Shown piece after piece: positions 47,259 to 58,221 of a stretch of 64,000 nucleotides of DNA; the stretch's first letter is position 1, and each line of letters starts with the position of its first letter. Below the pieces are notes generated by a model. The model saw only the letters and a program-made list of their open reading frames with translations, searched no databases and was not told where the DNA came from. The position numbers and the translations under genes are program-made. The stretch comes from Epiperipatus broadwayi (lineage: Eukaryota; Onychophora; Udeonychophora; Euonychophora; Peripatidae): assembly GCA_028023455.1 (NCBI GenBank), contig JAQFVV010012446.1:6883501-6947500 (forward strand), given 5' to 3'.

Positions 47259-48417
47259 TTTTTTTTTATATAGCATTAATACTTTGAAACAATATTTTTT
47301 TCTTCTAGAATTGATTTTAATAAAGGTATAAAATTCCTCTCCTTTAATGCATTTAAGAATTGTAACCATTTGAAAATCTGATTGACCATCCATTCAAAAA
47401 TTAAATTTTTCAATCAATACTTTTTTATTTCACTGTTTTTCAATGAGATCAGACTTCTAGAGAAAAGAAACAATTTCTTTATCGTGTAGTTTTTTTTTAA
47501 GAAAACAAGTTAGCAAGACGGAATTGCTTTCTCTTGATTCACTGAAAAATTATTTTTGTTTAACTGATTTCACCATATTGCTTTAATCTTTTTTCATTTG
47601 CATTCTCTTGATCTCATATGCTTTAACAAGGAAATCTCGAATGTCAGACAATGCATTATTTACAAATCTTAAAATAAAATAAAAATATTTTTCAATATCG
47701 ATACATGTGGTGCAGCTCTATAAAAGAAAAAATTTTTAAATCATATAAAAGATTACTGCCCTAATTTAACAAATCATAAAATAAATTATAACTGCATGAG
47801 TTATATAGTTGGTGAAGTTTTCAGCTAAGTTGTCCTGAAAAAGACTGCTGAACAGTCGAAACTGTAAGGAAATAAAATTATTTGAAGAAAATATTTTAGC
47901 ATTATATAAAGTATGTTGGGGGGGGGGGGTATTAATTAAAACACATACTACTAATAGATGTTAAAATATTTTGCACTTTGATGTTCAAATTCATATGACT
48001 TTTGGGTTAATCATAAATCTATATAGAAAGCAATTTTTGGCATATAGATAGCAAATCTAAACATAGACAAAATTGACATGACATCACTTGTTCTTACAAC
48101 TTAAAGATTTCGTTGGCCCTAGCTAACTTCCACACAAACATATTTAATATTAGCTATTTATTCATTCTCATCTCCCTCGCAATATGCTATTTCTATCCTA
48201 TAATATTCTTTCTTATTACTAGTCACACATAAAATGGCATGCATTGTAATGGTAATGGTTTGTTTGGTTTATATATATAGGTATTAATTGAAAATGGATA
48301 TAAACATTAAGCAAATGGGCAATAGTGAGAATTTGAAACAGGTAGATTTCTGATAAATGGATTACGGTAACCAGAATAGTTTGGATTTAAAAAACAATTG
48401 AAAAATAATGTATACCA

Positions 48418-48616
48418 TATAATACTAAATCATCCATGCACTTTACTACTATTACACAATGCTTTATTTACCACCCTCTTTTACAGTTTCGATTGCACCA
48501 GCAATCTTCTTCAGAACTTTTATATCTCCTAACTTCAACTACTAAACTGTAAAAGACGGTGGTATATAAAGCATTGTGTAACAGTAGTAAAGTGCATGGA
48601 TGATTTAGTATTATAT
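48418..48616. mobile_element. Foldback MITE family E
   Basis: Arms of about 70 bp (48418-48488 and 48545-48616) are close reverse complements, containing ACTAAATCATCCATGCACTT and a CAATGCTTTAT block. The loop is about 55 bp with GCACCAGCAATCTTCTTCAG. No other copy is visible in the window. Confidence 0.75.
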
Positions 48617-49586
48617 AGTGCAATAAGAGAGAGTAGATATTATAATTCTTGAAGAAATGTAACGTGTTGACGATTCTTACTGACATATATATAATTACGA
48701 TAGAATGACAGCCTGTTAAGCTAATTGCGCAGACGCTGTGAGAATGTTATTAATAAATGAATACCTTCGAACAACCATATATATAGAAAAAGGATGCTTA
48801 ATTTGAGTCATTTATCTTGAAAAGGAATTTTACTGAATAATGGATACTTTAAAGTTAGAAATAAAATTTTGTAAAAATATAAGCTTTAAATTGTTTAAAA
48901 GATTGTATGTAATTAGGAATATAAGAATGGCTTGTTTATCATTAGTTGTGTTTGAATATTTTAGATGCCATATGATATGAATGTTTTACTCTATAGTGAT
49001 TTATGCTTGAGGCAAGAAAAATTCAGTATTTTATATGTTGATCATAATTGTCTTGCTTAAAAATAGTGATCTTTTCTATATTAGAACCTCTAAACTGTTG
49101 AAATGTGGCAGTGAATTTGGAATGAATGTGGTAAAAATTACTTTGAAAATAAATAGAGAGAATTGGCAATCAAAAGATATTTAGTAAATAGTTTTGTCAT
49201 AGAACTAATAGAAAAATTAGATGGCTTTCATAGAAGATATTTATGTATAACATTAAAATTGGACTTCAAAATAAAATATAATTAGTAGATATTTTGTGTA
49301 TAACCTAACTTTGTAAAGATCATAAATTGAGACTACTAAGAGAGAACAACATTCCAAGGTTTAGAATTGTAGATTTGGAAGAAAATAAAACATTTAAAAA
49401 AGAATATGATTAGGAATATATAAGATTAAGATATTAAGTTAAAAAAAAAAGAATATTGAAGGAAATAGGGAACATTGCTTTATGTTTTAGAGTTAAGGGA
49501 AGTTTTAGATAAGTGAAATGGATAATACAGAGTGCAGGAGAAAGAAATTTATAAAAATACCCTTTATTTAGTGTATGTACTTGATT

Positions 49587-49970
49587 TTTTTTTTTTTTTT
49601 TTGGGGGGGGGGAAGCTTAAGAATTAACCAAATATAAAAGAACTTGTAGAGGTTTTAATTAGGAGACAGATTTATTAGTGACTCTTTCAAGTCTTTCAAT
49701 TATCCCACTGTAGCTATTTAAGTTGGACAGTCACTATGTATTTCATGGTTTGTTGTTTGTCCACATCTATATAGGCCAACGACTGTTAAATCCCATTTAT
49801 GAAAGATCAGCTTAACAGGCATGGGTTATCCTGAATCTTTTGACGAGAGAAAGTCCATAACAGCTTGCTTTATTGTTGGATCTGGAAAAAGAAGTTTATT
49901 TGAAATATTATATGAATTCCATTGTTTAGGTGATAATTCTTCGATTACAGGTTCTTTGTTGAACATTTAA
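49587..49970 (-). pseudogene. LINE 3'-terminal fragment with poly(A)
   Basis: Minus-strand translation gives EELSPKQWNSYNISNKLLFP, then DPTIKQAVMDFLSSK. A frame change follows (RFRITHAC), then GLYRCGQTTNHEIHSDCPT, a Cys-x-His-Cys knuckle like those ending LINE ORF2 proteins. The 3' end runs into a T run (A on the minus strand) at about 49587-49604, next to a G run. The clade is unclear. Probably a 5'-truncated insertion. Confidence 0.5.
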
Positions 49971-51033
49971 AAGGGGATCTTGATTTGAGGTGAGACTCGG
50001 GTAATGAAATTATATTTTGATCTTATTGCCAGAGCTAGATAAGTTTGAAGATAATTTATTTTGGGATATGTAACTCATTCTTTGCAAGTATAACATGCTT
50101 ATCTAAATCTTTAATTAATAAATAGCATGTATCTAGTTATGCTTGTTTAAGTGTTCAATACGCTTAATTTTTAATCATTTTTAAGAGCAAAGTAAAACAA
50201 CATATATTCTCTCCAACATAATTCACTCTAACATGTCAGTGATCCATGCAAGCATAAGCAACTAATAAACACCATATTACATTGCCAACCTAATCTCTAG
50301 ATGTAGTTTAGAGTTATATATAAATAATAAAAAATGAAAATCTATATGAAACATGAGAAGTATTGTTATTTCCTATAAAAATAGGAACTTTTAATACCAA
50401 GGAATGGAGGTCAAAACGAGATATGGATTTGGACTGTAACTGCAATTTATTTAGGAAGAAAAGTGTTGACATTTACTATCGAGTATAAGATTTTGAAAGA
50501 GGCAGATATATTTTTGGTTGGTTGTTTAAGTTTTTCCTAATAAGAAAAGGGATTATGAGGATAGAATATCGGATTTAAATAAATAGCTTCATTTAATAAA
50601 TGGGATAGAAGAAAAAGAAATATGTGGTAGTTGTAGATTGGAAGAATAGGAAGCTTAAAAGTAGATGGTTTGTTTCCAGTAATGTTTCAGAGAGAGGGAG
50701 TATTTAACTTGGCTAATTAAGATCTATGACTAAGTAGAATCTTTTTCACCAGTCTTCGACTATTGGGTTTCATGAGATGTTATATAGTATGATAAAATGA
50801 AGGGTATGTATAAATGGGAGAAATTTGGTGTTCCCCACAAATGAAGGCTAATAGTAATTGTTGCAGGCTGGTTTAGCAGTTTGCTTGACATAGCCATTTG
50901 TTATCTATTGATAGCTGTGTTGAAATAAATGGAAAAATATAATAGAGTATAATGTTTGTATTTTATATATATATACATGGATATATGTAATCAAATATTG
51001 TCTAAGCATTTACATTTTTGTTTTGTTTTTTAG

Positions 51034-51102
51034 GTTTTATTGGAAATTACCTAAGAGTTCTACTATGTGATCAGTTATTTTTTGTGGTTTATATATTATT
51101 AG
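51034..51102 (+). CDS. Penultimate exon of a membrane-protein gene, unrecognised
   Basis: Acceptor TTTTGTTTTTTAG at 51033; donor AG|GTAAGA at 51102/51103. The only open frame starts with two bases of a split codon and ends with one: FIGNYLRVLLCDQLFFVVYI then LL. It is strongly hydrophobic in its second half, consistent with a transmembrane helix. Length 69 nt, phase-symmetric. It splices in phase to the exon at 52482. I do not recognise the protein; upstream exons were not found between here and the satellite, so they may be distant or beyond the gap. Confidence 0.6.
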
Positions 51103-51304
51103 GTAAGATCTTTTGAAATTTTGTTTTTGATTTACTGAAAGTTTTTAACGGAACTAGTTTTAGATTAATGCTACTTGAAAATATTTTCCTGTAATAATCA
51201 TTATACGTTGCTATATTTCAAGACTTATATCAAATAAAAATTATATGTTGGACTATTTTCAACATCTAATAATAATTGTTAATTAGAATAGATTTTTGTA
51301 TTTA

Positions 51305-52350
51305 GACTTTCAAGCTCCCTACAGCTATCCATTCCATTTTATACAACCGATATACATGACCACATACATGTGAAAAAGATAAATGATCTCCAATGTACGT
51401 ATTTCATGCTGAACCAGCACTCATCAGCTGGTCCATATTATCATCTCCCACACATATATATATATAATTGGTGCTCAGTTTATATTAAGATAGCAAATCT
51501 TCAAACTTTAATGGACAGACTTCAATCTTCTCCACCCTCCAACTCTTCATCCATCCATATCATTGAAAATTTGACAATGGAATGCTCAAAGCCCTTATTG
51601 ATGCCAATCTTATTTTTATACTCATAGTGACTTTAGGTCATTCTGACCTCTCACATATAAGGCCTTAATATGTCTATTTAAATACATAGAAGAGGGATGG
51701 GCAGAATACAGACTAAATGAGTAATATTTAAATACAAGCTTATTGTTTATACTGAACTTAATGTAATTAGAAGGGATTTGAACTCAAGACTTTCAAACTC
51801 CCTATGGCTATCCATTCATTCTTATTCAGCTGTAGGGAGCTTGAATGTCTGAGTTCAAATACCTTCTAATTACATTAAAGTTCAGTATAGACAATATACT
51901 TGTATTAAATATCACATATTCAGCCTGTATTCTGCCCATCTTCTATGTGTTCAAATGGACATATTAAGATACTATACGTGAGGGGATCAGAATGGACTTA
52001 AAGTTGACCTGGATGTGACAATAAGATTGGCATCAACAAAGGCTTTGAGCATTCCATTATCAGATTATCAATGATATGGATGGCTGAAGAGTTGGAAAGT
52101 GGAAAAAATTGAAGCCTGTTCATTAAAGTTTGAAGATTTGCTATCTTAATATAGACTGAGCACTGATTGTACCTGTGTGTGGGAGATGATGATCGGGATC
52201 AACTGTTGGGTGCTGGGTCAGCACTTAATATGATATGTAGTCGTGTATTGTTTGCGTAAGATGGAGTGGATAGCTGTAGGGAGCTTGAAAGTCTAAATTC
52301 AAATCCCTTCGAATTACATTAATTAAGCTCAGTATAGACATGTATTTAAA
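51305..52350. repeat. Large inverted pair of repeat family B inside an intron
   Basis: A plus-oriented unit lies at about 51305-51700 and a minus-oriented unit at about 51980-52350. Between them is a smaller palindrome (51770-51880) carrying the tRNA-like GAACTCAAGACTTTCAAACT end in both orientations. Shared blocks include CACTCATCAGCTGGTCC, TATTAAGATAGCAAATCTTC and ATGGAATGCTCAAAGCCC. The whole sits between the two exons at 51034 and 52482. Confidence 0.75.
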
Positions 52351-52481
52351 TATTAGTTGTTAAATGTTTTTAGAAAAATTCAGATTTTAGTTAAAATTTT
52401 CAAATTCATTCAATTATGAGTAATAGCACATAAATTAGTATATAACACTATGTTTCGAGAGATATTAATTTCTTTTCTTAG

Positions 52482-52543
52482 GTATTGCCGGCTTAACCAG
52501 CAACAGTACTAACATGATCAAACCAGAACCATTAGATTTCTGA
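52482..52543 (+). CDS. Last coding exon of the same membrane-protein gene
   Basis: Acceptor TTTCTTTTCTTAG at 52481. The preceding exon ends with a single G, which joins GT here to give Gly; the frame then reads IAGLTSNSTNMIKPEPLDF and TGA at 52541-52543. The C-terminal tail is hydrophilic with two NxS/T-like sites, as expected after a membrane segment. AATAAA within CTAATAAAAGC, about 45 bp past the stop, is a reasonable polyadenylation signal. Phase agreement of two independent exons makes this the best plus-strand gene evidence in the window. Confidence 0.62.
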
Positions 52544-52987
52544 ATTTTGAATTTTAAGTTACATTCTAATTAACTAGGCTATTCTAATAAAAGCAACAGT
52601 TAGTGGAAATTCCATATGCTTATCTATTGGGGGAAGGGGGGTCCTCTCCAATTTTTTTTTAAGGGTCATATTAATGAATGGCTCCCAAACTGTATGAATT
52701 ATCACACTAGATTGGCTTATGAGATTATTTGTCATTGCTATGTGAGCAGCTTCTTCATTCTTTGTACTTTTTCATCTCTACCCAATATTTTTGGTTTTCC
52801 CAATCTAACATTATGTTCATTGGTACATTTAATATATATACTTTTCATATATATATTTGTTTTTTTTTTTCACTTATAATTCATGGTAGACTATTTCCAT
52901 CATCCAGAATTAATTATTCAATGTCTTTAGAAAAATTCAAACTTTATTTGAACTTTCCAAACACATTTAACTGTTAATAATAGCACT

Positions 52988-53425
52988 TTGAAAAGGAAAG
53001 TTTTTAGTAAATATGTTTTACCAGTTCTTACTTATGGATATGAGACTTGGACACTTAATAGAAGAGCAATACAGAGACTTCAGATTACTCAAAGGAAGTA
53101 TGGAGAGATGCATGTTAGGAGTAATAAGAGGAGATTGAAAATGCAATATATGGCTAAGAGAACAAACGGATGTTACTGACATCGTTGAAAGAATTAAAAG
53201 TCTGGCATTGGGCTGGACATATTGCTAGAAGAGATAATAATAGATTGACAATTGAAATCTTAAACTGGATTCCAAGAGAAGAGACCATATGTTAGATGGA
53301 TTGGTGAAATAAGAAAGTGTGCAGGAATGATGTGGAGAAGAGAGGCTAGAGATTTGATTGAACTTGGAGAGACTTTCACCCTGCAGTGGATTGATAATGG
53401 TTGATAATGATGATGAATAGCACAC
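52988..53425 (+). pseudogene. RTE LINE 3' end (copy 1)
   Basis: Reads KRKVFSKYVLPVLTYGYETW, TLNRRAIQRLQITQRK, then after frame changes TDVTDIVERIKSLALGWT, RPYVRWIGEIRKCAGMMWRR and LGETFTLQWIDNG. This is the C-terminal region after the RT palm of RTE elements (LxYGSETW ... GRPxxRW). It is followed by an imperfect GATGATGA tail typical of the clade. It lies about 445 bp beyond the stop of the membrane-protein gene. Confidence 0.75.
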
Positions 53426-53789
53426 AGGTTAACAGTTGAATGTATTTAAAAAGATTAAATAAGTTTGATTTTTTTTTTCTAAAGACATTTTACAATTAAT
53501 TCTAATTGATAGAAATAGTCCCAACATATAATTGTAAAAAAATTTAGTGCCACAAGCTTTTAAATACAATCTTTTTTCAGTAGTTGGAAATATTGGTCAG
53601 GATTGTAGTTTTATTTACCAAAAATAGGCTGTGATTATAAATGTAAAGTTGGGTAATTTAGATCAGTTTAAAATTGTTTCATAATAAACTGGGTGGGAAT
53701 TCATAAGAATTGGACTAACCAAGTAGGGCTAATGATGTATATTAAATCAATAAATGGCATTACCTATTACACTGTAGGTATAGGGTTTT

Positions 53790-53965
53790 TTTGGGATTCC
53801 AAGACATTGTAAAAGACCCAGAAAGAGACCACACATGAGATAGATGGATAAAATAAGAAAGTGTGCAGGGATGATGTGAAGAAGCTAAAGATCAGAGAAG
53901 ATGGATTGAATTTGGAGAGACTTTCATCCTTTAGTGAATTGATAGTTTGATGATGATGATGATAG
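53790..53965 (+). pseudogene. RTE LINE 3' end (copy 2)
   Basis: Shares AAGAAAGTGTGCAGGGATGA, TTGGAGAGACTTTCATCC and AGTGAATTGATAGT with copy 1 and ends in (TGA)n at about 53948-53962. Only the last about 160 bp of the element are present. Confidence 0.7.
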
Positions 53966-54078
53966 TTTTTATTTCATTAATACATTGAATGAGTTTTTGA
54001 CAAGGGTATAATATATGTTACCCACATGCAATAAATATGCTTAGCAGCAATATCACATTTAAAACTCACTTATTATAT

Positions 54079-54200
54079 ATATAAAATAAGGAAGTGGGGG
54101 CGATGTAAAAAAGAGAGGCTAGAGATTGGGGATGAATTGAACTTGGAGAGACCTTCATCCTACAATGGATTGATAATGTTTGAAAATGATGACGATGAAA
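54079..54200 (+). pseudogene. RTE LINE 3' end (copy 3)
   Basis: Shares AAAGAGAGGCTAGAGATTGG, GAACTTGGAGAGACCTTCAT and AATGGATTGATAATG with copies 1 and 2, with a GATGACGATGA tail. Shortest of the three. Confidence 0.65.
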
Positions 54201-54724
54201 CATTTATTCAAAGTTTTATTAAATGAATATATTAAGTTCATCTCCAAATTTAATTTTAAATCAAGCAGCTCATTGAAACAGTCATTATTGGTGTATGTGT
54301 GTGTGCGCGCATTCGCGTGTATTAATTTGAGTTTATTCATTTGTTAATACTTTACTTGGCAAATGTTTATTTTTCTCAGATGTTATTTATATTCAATTCC
54401 AATATATAATAAGTCTTTTATTTTTTCTTAGATAACTCATGGGTGTGAAATCTTTACTGAATGTTGTTTAAAATAAATCTTACAAACTGAATAAACAATT
54501 TGTACGTCATTTGTTATTGAGATTGAATAGAAGAAAATAGTAATCAATCGTAATGGTATCTGGAGCTAAGATAGAAATAAATAAATATTAAAAATGTCAA
54601 AATAAAATATATATTAAATAAACCATTTAAACGATTGTGAAACTAATAGAAAAAGCTATTAATTGAAGATCTAAAAGTAATGTTGCATATATATTAAGTT
54701 CACTGCCTGAAAGCTGATTGAGAT

Positions 54725-54800
54725 AATTATTAGCCAATATTCCCCCGATCTTTTTTCGAGTCACGACCCCCTTACATAATAGCTAATTATCTTATGCCCC
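54725..54800 (+). mobile_element. hAT-like subterminal remnant
   Basis: TTTTCGAGTCACGACCCCCT and CTTATGCCCCATC resemble the segment just inside ZBED5-type hAT ends (GTCACGACCCC...). No outer CAG end or partner is seen. Confidence 0.3.
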
Positions 54801-55068
54801 ATCTTAACATTTGCATAAAGAATTTTTAATAAGGTGAAAGAAATATCTTAAAAATAGATTTTTCCAGCTCCAAACTTACGTATTAGAAAATTATTATTTA
54901 AAAAAACTATTCCCCCCCCCCGCTTTCTTTTTCAGCAACTTTTTTACCATTATTAATCAATAAAAAAAAATATTTTTTTAATCATTAATTAAAAATATAT
55001 AATATTCTGAACATGTAGGTCTTAGAATGTCATGGCATATTTTACAGCAAATTATACTATTAGCATTA

Positions 55069-56611
55069 ATTTAAAGCAGCGTTTCCCAACCTTTTTGGGC
55101 TCGCGTACCACTTGGTAGTACATCACGCTAAATTGTACCACTTCGTAAAAATGATTGTATTTTGTGAAATTTATTGCGAGTGTGTTATTTTATTTGCATT
55201 ATAAATATTATAGGGTGACCATGTATTCACATCACAATGAGACAAATTACATTGAAACACGCTTAAACGATTATAAACTCACTGAAAATATAAATTCACT
55301 GTAACATATATATATATATGTGTGTGTTTGTTCAAAGTTTCATATTTATCTACTATTTTGTCATATTTCGTTTACTAATAAATGGTTTTAATAAAAACAC
55401 AAAATTATAAAAAACCAATTAATATATTTTATCATAATCAAATATTTTTATAAAATAAATTTAATGAGATCCTTGTGCTTGTTTCGAAAAACATAATTTT
55501 TTGAAATTTGGTTCAAAAGATGTGAGGTATACCCTTAAGTCTACAGCTGCATTCAATTTGTTTCAATACTTTTTTTTTTTTTAAATATATGAAGAAAAAG
55601 CTCTTTCTCTACTAATTTCATACTAGTAAATGGTAATAATAATTTAAGAGCTTTCTCAGAAAGTTGTTCATAATCTTTAATGTTTAACCAAAATTAATTA
55701 GATTGTGTCGATAATTCTATTAAATTTTCTTTCTCTTTTATTGATAATGATGTAGCTTTTTCTAAATGTTCTTCATAGAAGGGGTTTGAAATCCACTTAT
55801 CATTTGTGTTTTCGGGTTTTGCAAAATATTCCATTAAAGACAATTTTAATCCTGTTAAATGTGCTATTATATTTTCTCGTATATCTGGAGACAGACTAAC
55901 CTTATTTTCAAACAAAAAAATATGTAGAGTTTTGAATACTTTCGGTTGATTGTTTTCAATACACTGCTTCCAAAAATCTAATTTCTTAATCATATTTTCA
56001 ATTTTATCATTAACATTAAAGATCGTTATCGAGTTGTTCTGAGGTGTCAAATTTAAGTTATTTATTTGCAAAAAAATATCAGTTAAATATGCAATCACCT
56101 GAATGAAGCCAACCAAAATCATACAATTTCGAAGAAAGATCAAAAGAATTGTCTTCAAAAAAAAAAACTGTCCTTCTTGTCTAAATTCGAATAAGCGGGT
56201 TATATGGGGATCAATGAATTTTAATAAACAAAGACGATACAATCACAAACAATAACCTGTCACTTGTAAGCCGCGCGGGGAAGTGAACAAGAGTGCAGCA
56301 CCATGACAACAGTGGCGGCAATATCTCAAGTTACTAATGGCTAACGGCTAAATTTAAAAATGCACTCCAAAAAAAACGATATCGATTGCTGGATTTTCGA
56401 TCATCGACTGTACATATTAACAACTTTACTGTATAATATTATTAATTAAAATAATTTTTATGAATTATAGGAAAAAACGTTTCTATGATATTTTTATGAT
56501 TTGATTTTTTTTATGTCTGCCATTATTGATTATTTTTCGCGTACCACCAACCAGCAACTCGCGTACCACCAGTGGTACGCGTACCACAGGTTGGGAAACG
56601 CTGATTTAAAG
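55069..56611 (-). mobile_element. hAT transposon, 1,527 bp, perfect 8-bp target-site duplication
   Basis: The target duplication ATTTAAAG lies at 55069-55076 and 56604-56611. Between them the element (55077-56603) has identical 16-bp ends CAGCGTTTCCCAACCT in inverted orientation, and repeated subterminal GCGTACCAC motifs at both sides. Size and content show an internally deleted copy: only the middle of a transposase remains. The intact duplication suggests a younger insertion than the hAT at 11.1 kb. Confidence 0.92.
55694..56242 (-). pseudogene. hAT transposase fragment (ZBED5/SCAND3-like middle region)
   Basis: 182 codons on the minus strand. The recognisable part is VIAYLTDIFLQINNLNLTPQ, NDKIENMIKKLDFWKQCI, KVFKTLHIFLFENKVSLSPD and FAKPENTNDKWISNPF. 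This corresponds to the LAYLADIFxxLNxLNLxLQG ... FYFPE region of ZBED5/FAM200/SCAND3-type transposases. The N-terminal 50 residues are partly in the wrong frame: RLFEFRQEGQFF fits the family, the next 25 do not, while another frame gives DNSFDLSSKLYDFGW. The BED finger, catalytic N-part and C-terminal dimerisation part are absent. Non-functional. Confidence 0.8.
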
Positions 56612-57145
56612 CATTCACTTTAGGCTTAAAATAAACTATTTATTTTTCATCGTTTGAAAAAATATATTAAAGATCTTCCATAGTAAATAATATATTTTTT
56701 ATATAAGAATACAGGGATGGAGGAGGGGGGGGTTGGTTTTTTTTTTAAGTATCTATGGGGACGGTGGATCATGAAGTCACTTCATTTCATTTATCAAAAA
56801 CTATTGTTACAACATCTAATAGAATATTGCAGTTTAGCCTTGTTGAAATAAATGTGTTGGGTTTCCTTTAAAAATAATTGTAATTGAAAGTAACGGTGAT
56901 TACCCTGCAGGAAACACTTTGGGATCCTCAAGGAACCATAGATCCTATAGGAGCTTATGGTTTATAACATTCAAAACTATATTCTCCAAGCTTCATTTGT
57001 ATTTATTTTTTTACTTTATAATTTATGATTTTAAAGAAGTTCACATATTATGCAAGTGATTTTGATAGAATATAATGAAATACGCGCGATAATATACTAA
57101 TAATTTTTTTAGTTATATATTAGACTAGAGATTATTTACTTAATG

Positions 57146-58221
57146 AATATTTCTATAGTGTAATTTTCACTAAACCATTCTCATGGAAGGTAGGGACTGG
57201 TTTCATAAACATATGACCAAAAACATAAAAAAAGAAAGATATATGATCCTCAAGATGCACATTTCGTGCTGAACCAGCACTCATCAGTTGGCCCAGATTG
57301 CAAGCTCAGTTTAATTGATGTGTCAAACTTATCAATTTGGGATCATACATCTTTTTCATATATTTTGGCATATGTTTACGCTTACATCCATCCACAAGAT
57401 GCTAGAAGTGGATAGAAACTGAAGTATCCATATGCACGTCTATATACATTAGGACACGATGTTATTAAGTAATCAGAATAGCGAACAGTCTGCAACAACT
57501 CTCTCTCTACTTTACGTAATCGCAATTCCCATGCTGTTCTTTTCCAACGAATGGTCTATTTTGCAACGAATGTCTTGCTCTGCAACGAATGCTTCTACTC
57601 TGCAACTAATGCTCTGCTCTGCAACGAATGCTTCTACTCTGCAACTAATGCCCTACTCTGCAACTAATGCTCTTCTCTGCAACTAATGCTCTTCTTGGCA
57701 ACTAATGCTCTTCTCTGCAACTAATGCTCTTCTCTGCTGCAGTCTCTTTCAGCTACACCCGTGAACTACATTTCCACTGGGCGCTGGTCATTAACCACAA
57801 GCACTAACGCGAGATATCTCTGCTGGTGTTAAACCGACGTCTACTCCAATACTGCTACTCAACTACTGCGTGACTGCTCTCTACTGGAGTTGTCCTCTAA
57901 TTACTGCCCTGCGTAGATGTTATACCATCTTCTATTGCTTGCTGACAACTGTAGCAATTAATACACCGTCCAATAAGGTATCGTTTCTTATCCAGAAATA
58001 TTTGCAATCAGCAAATATCTCTTGGAATAGTCGATCGCCATTATGTCAATGCCTTAATTAAATTCCACAGCTATCATCGCGCGATCTAAAACAACCTCTC
58101 GAATACATTCTAGTTTTTTTCTGGAATGCACAAACATGTCTGCCATTTTATACAAACACTACAGAAACCAGTCCCTACCTTGCTTGAGATGGTGTAGTGA
58201 AAATTACATTACCGAAATATT
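57146..58221. mobile_element. TIR element of about 1.08 kb carrying a minisatellite
   Basis: Inverted terminal repeats of 58-59 bp (57146-57204 and 58164-58221, about 83% matching) include TGTAATTTTCACTA and GGTAGGGACTGGTTTC. No transposase is visible. The interior holds a repeat family B remnant (about 57240-57320), the minisatellite at 57550-57735 and a GC-richer stretch to 58080. Superfamily and exact ends are uncertain; no clear target duplication. Confidence 0.65.
57550..57735 (+). repeat. Minisatellite, about 20-bp unit
   Basis: About nine copies of a unit like CTCTGCAACTAATGCTCTT, with GCAACGAATGCTTCTA variants alternating at the left. The 75-codon plus-strand frame here (repeating ATNASTLQLM) is produced by the repeat and is not a gene. 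Confidence 0.85.

Noticed and set aside
47100-47393. 97-codon minus-strand ORF
   Set aside because: It crosses a SINE in antisense and shows no protein family resemblance.
57459-57686. 75-codon protein with repeating ATNASTLQLM
   Set aside because: It is the translation of the 20-bp minisatellite.
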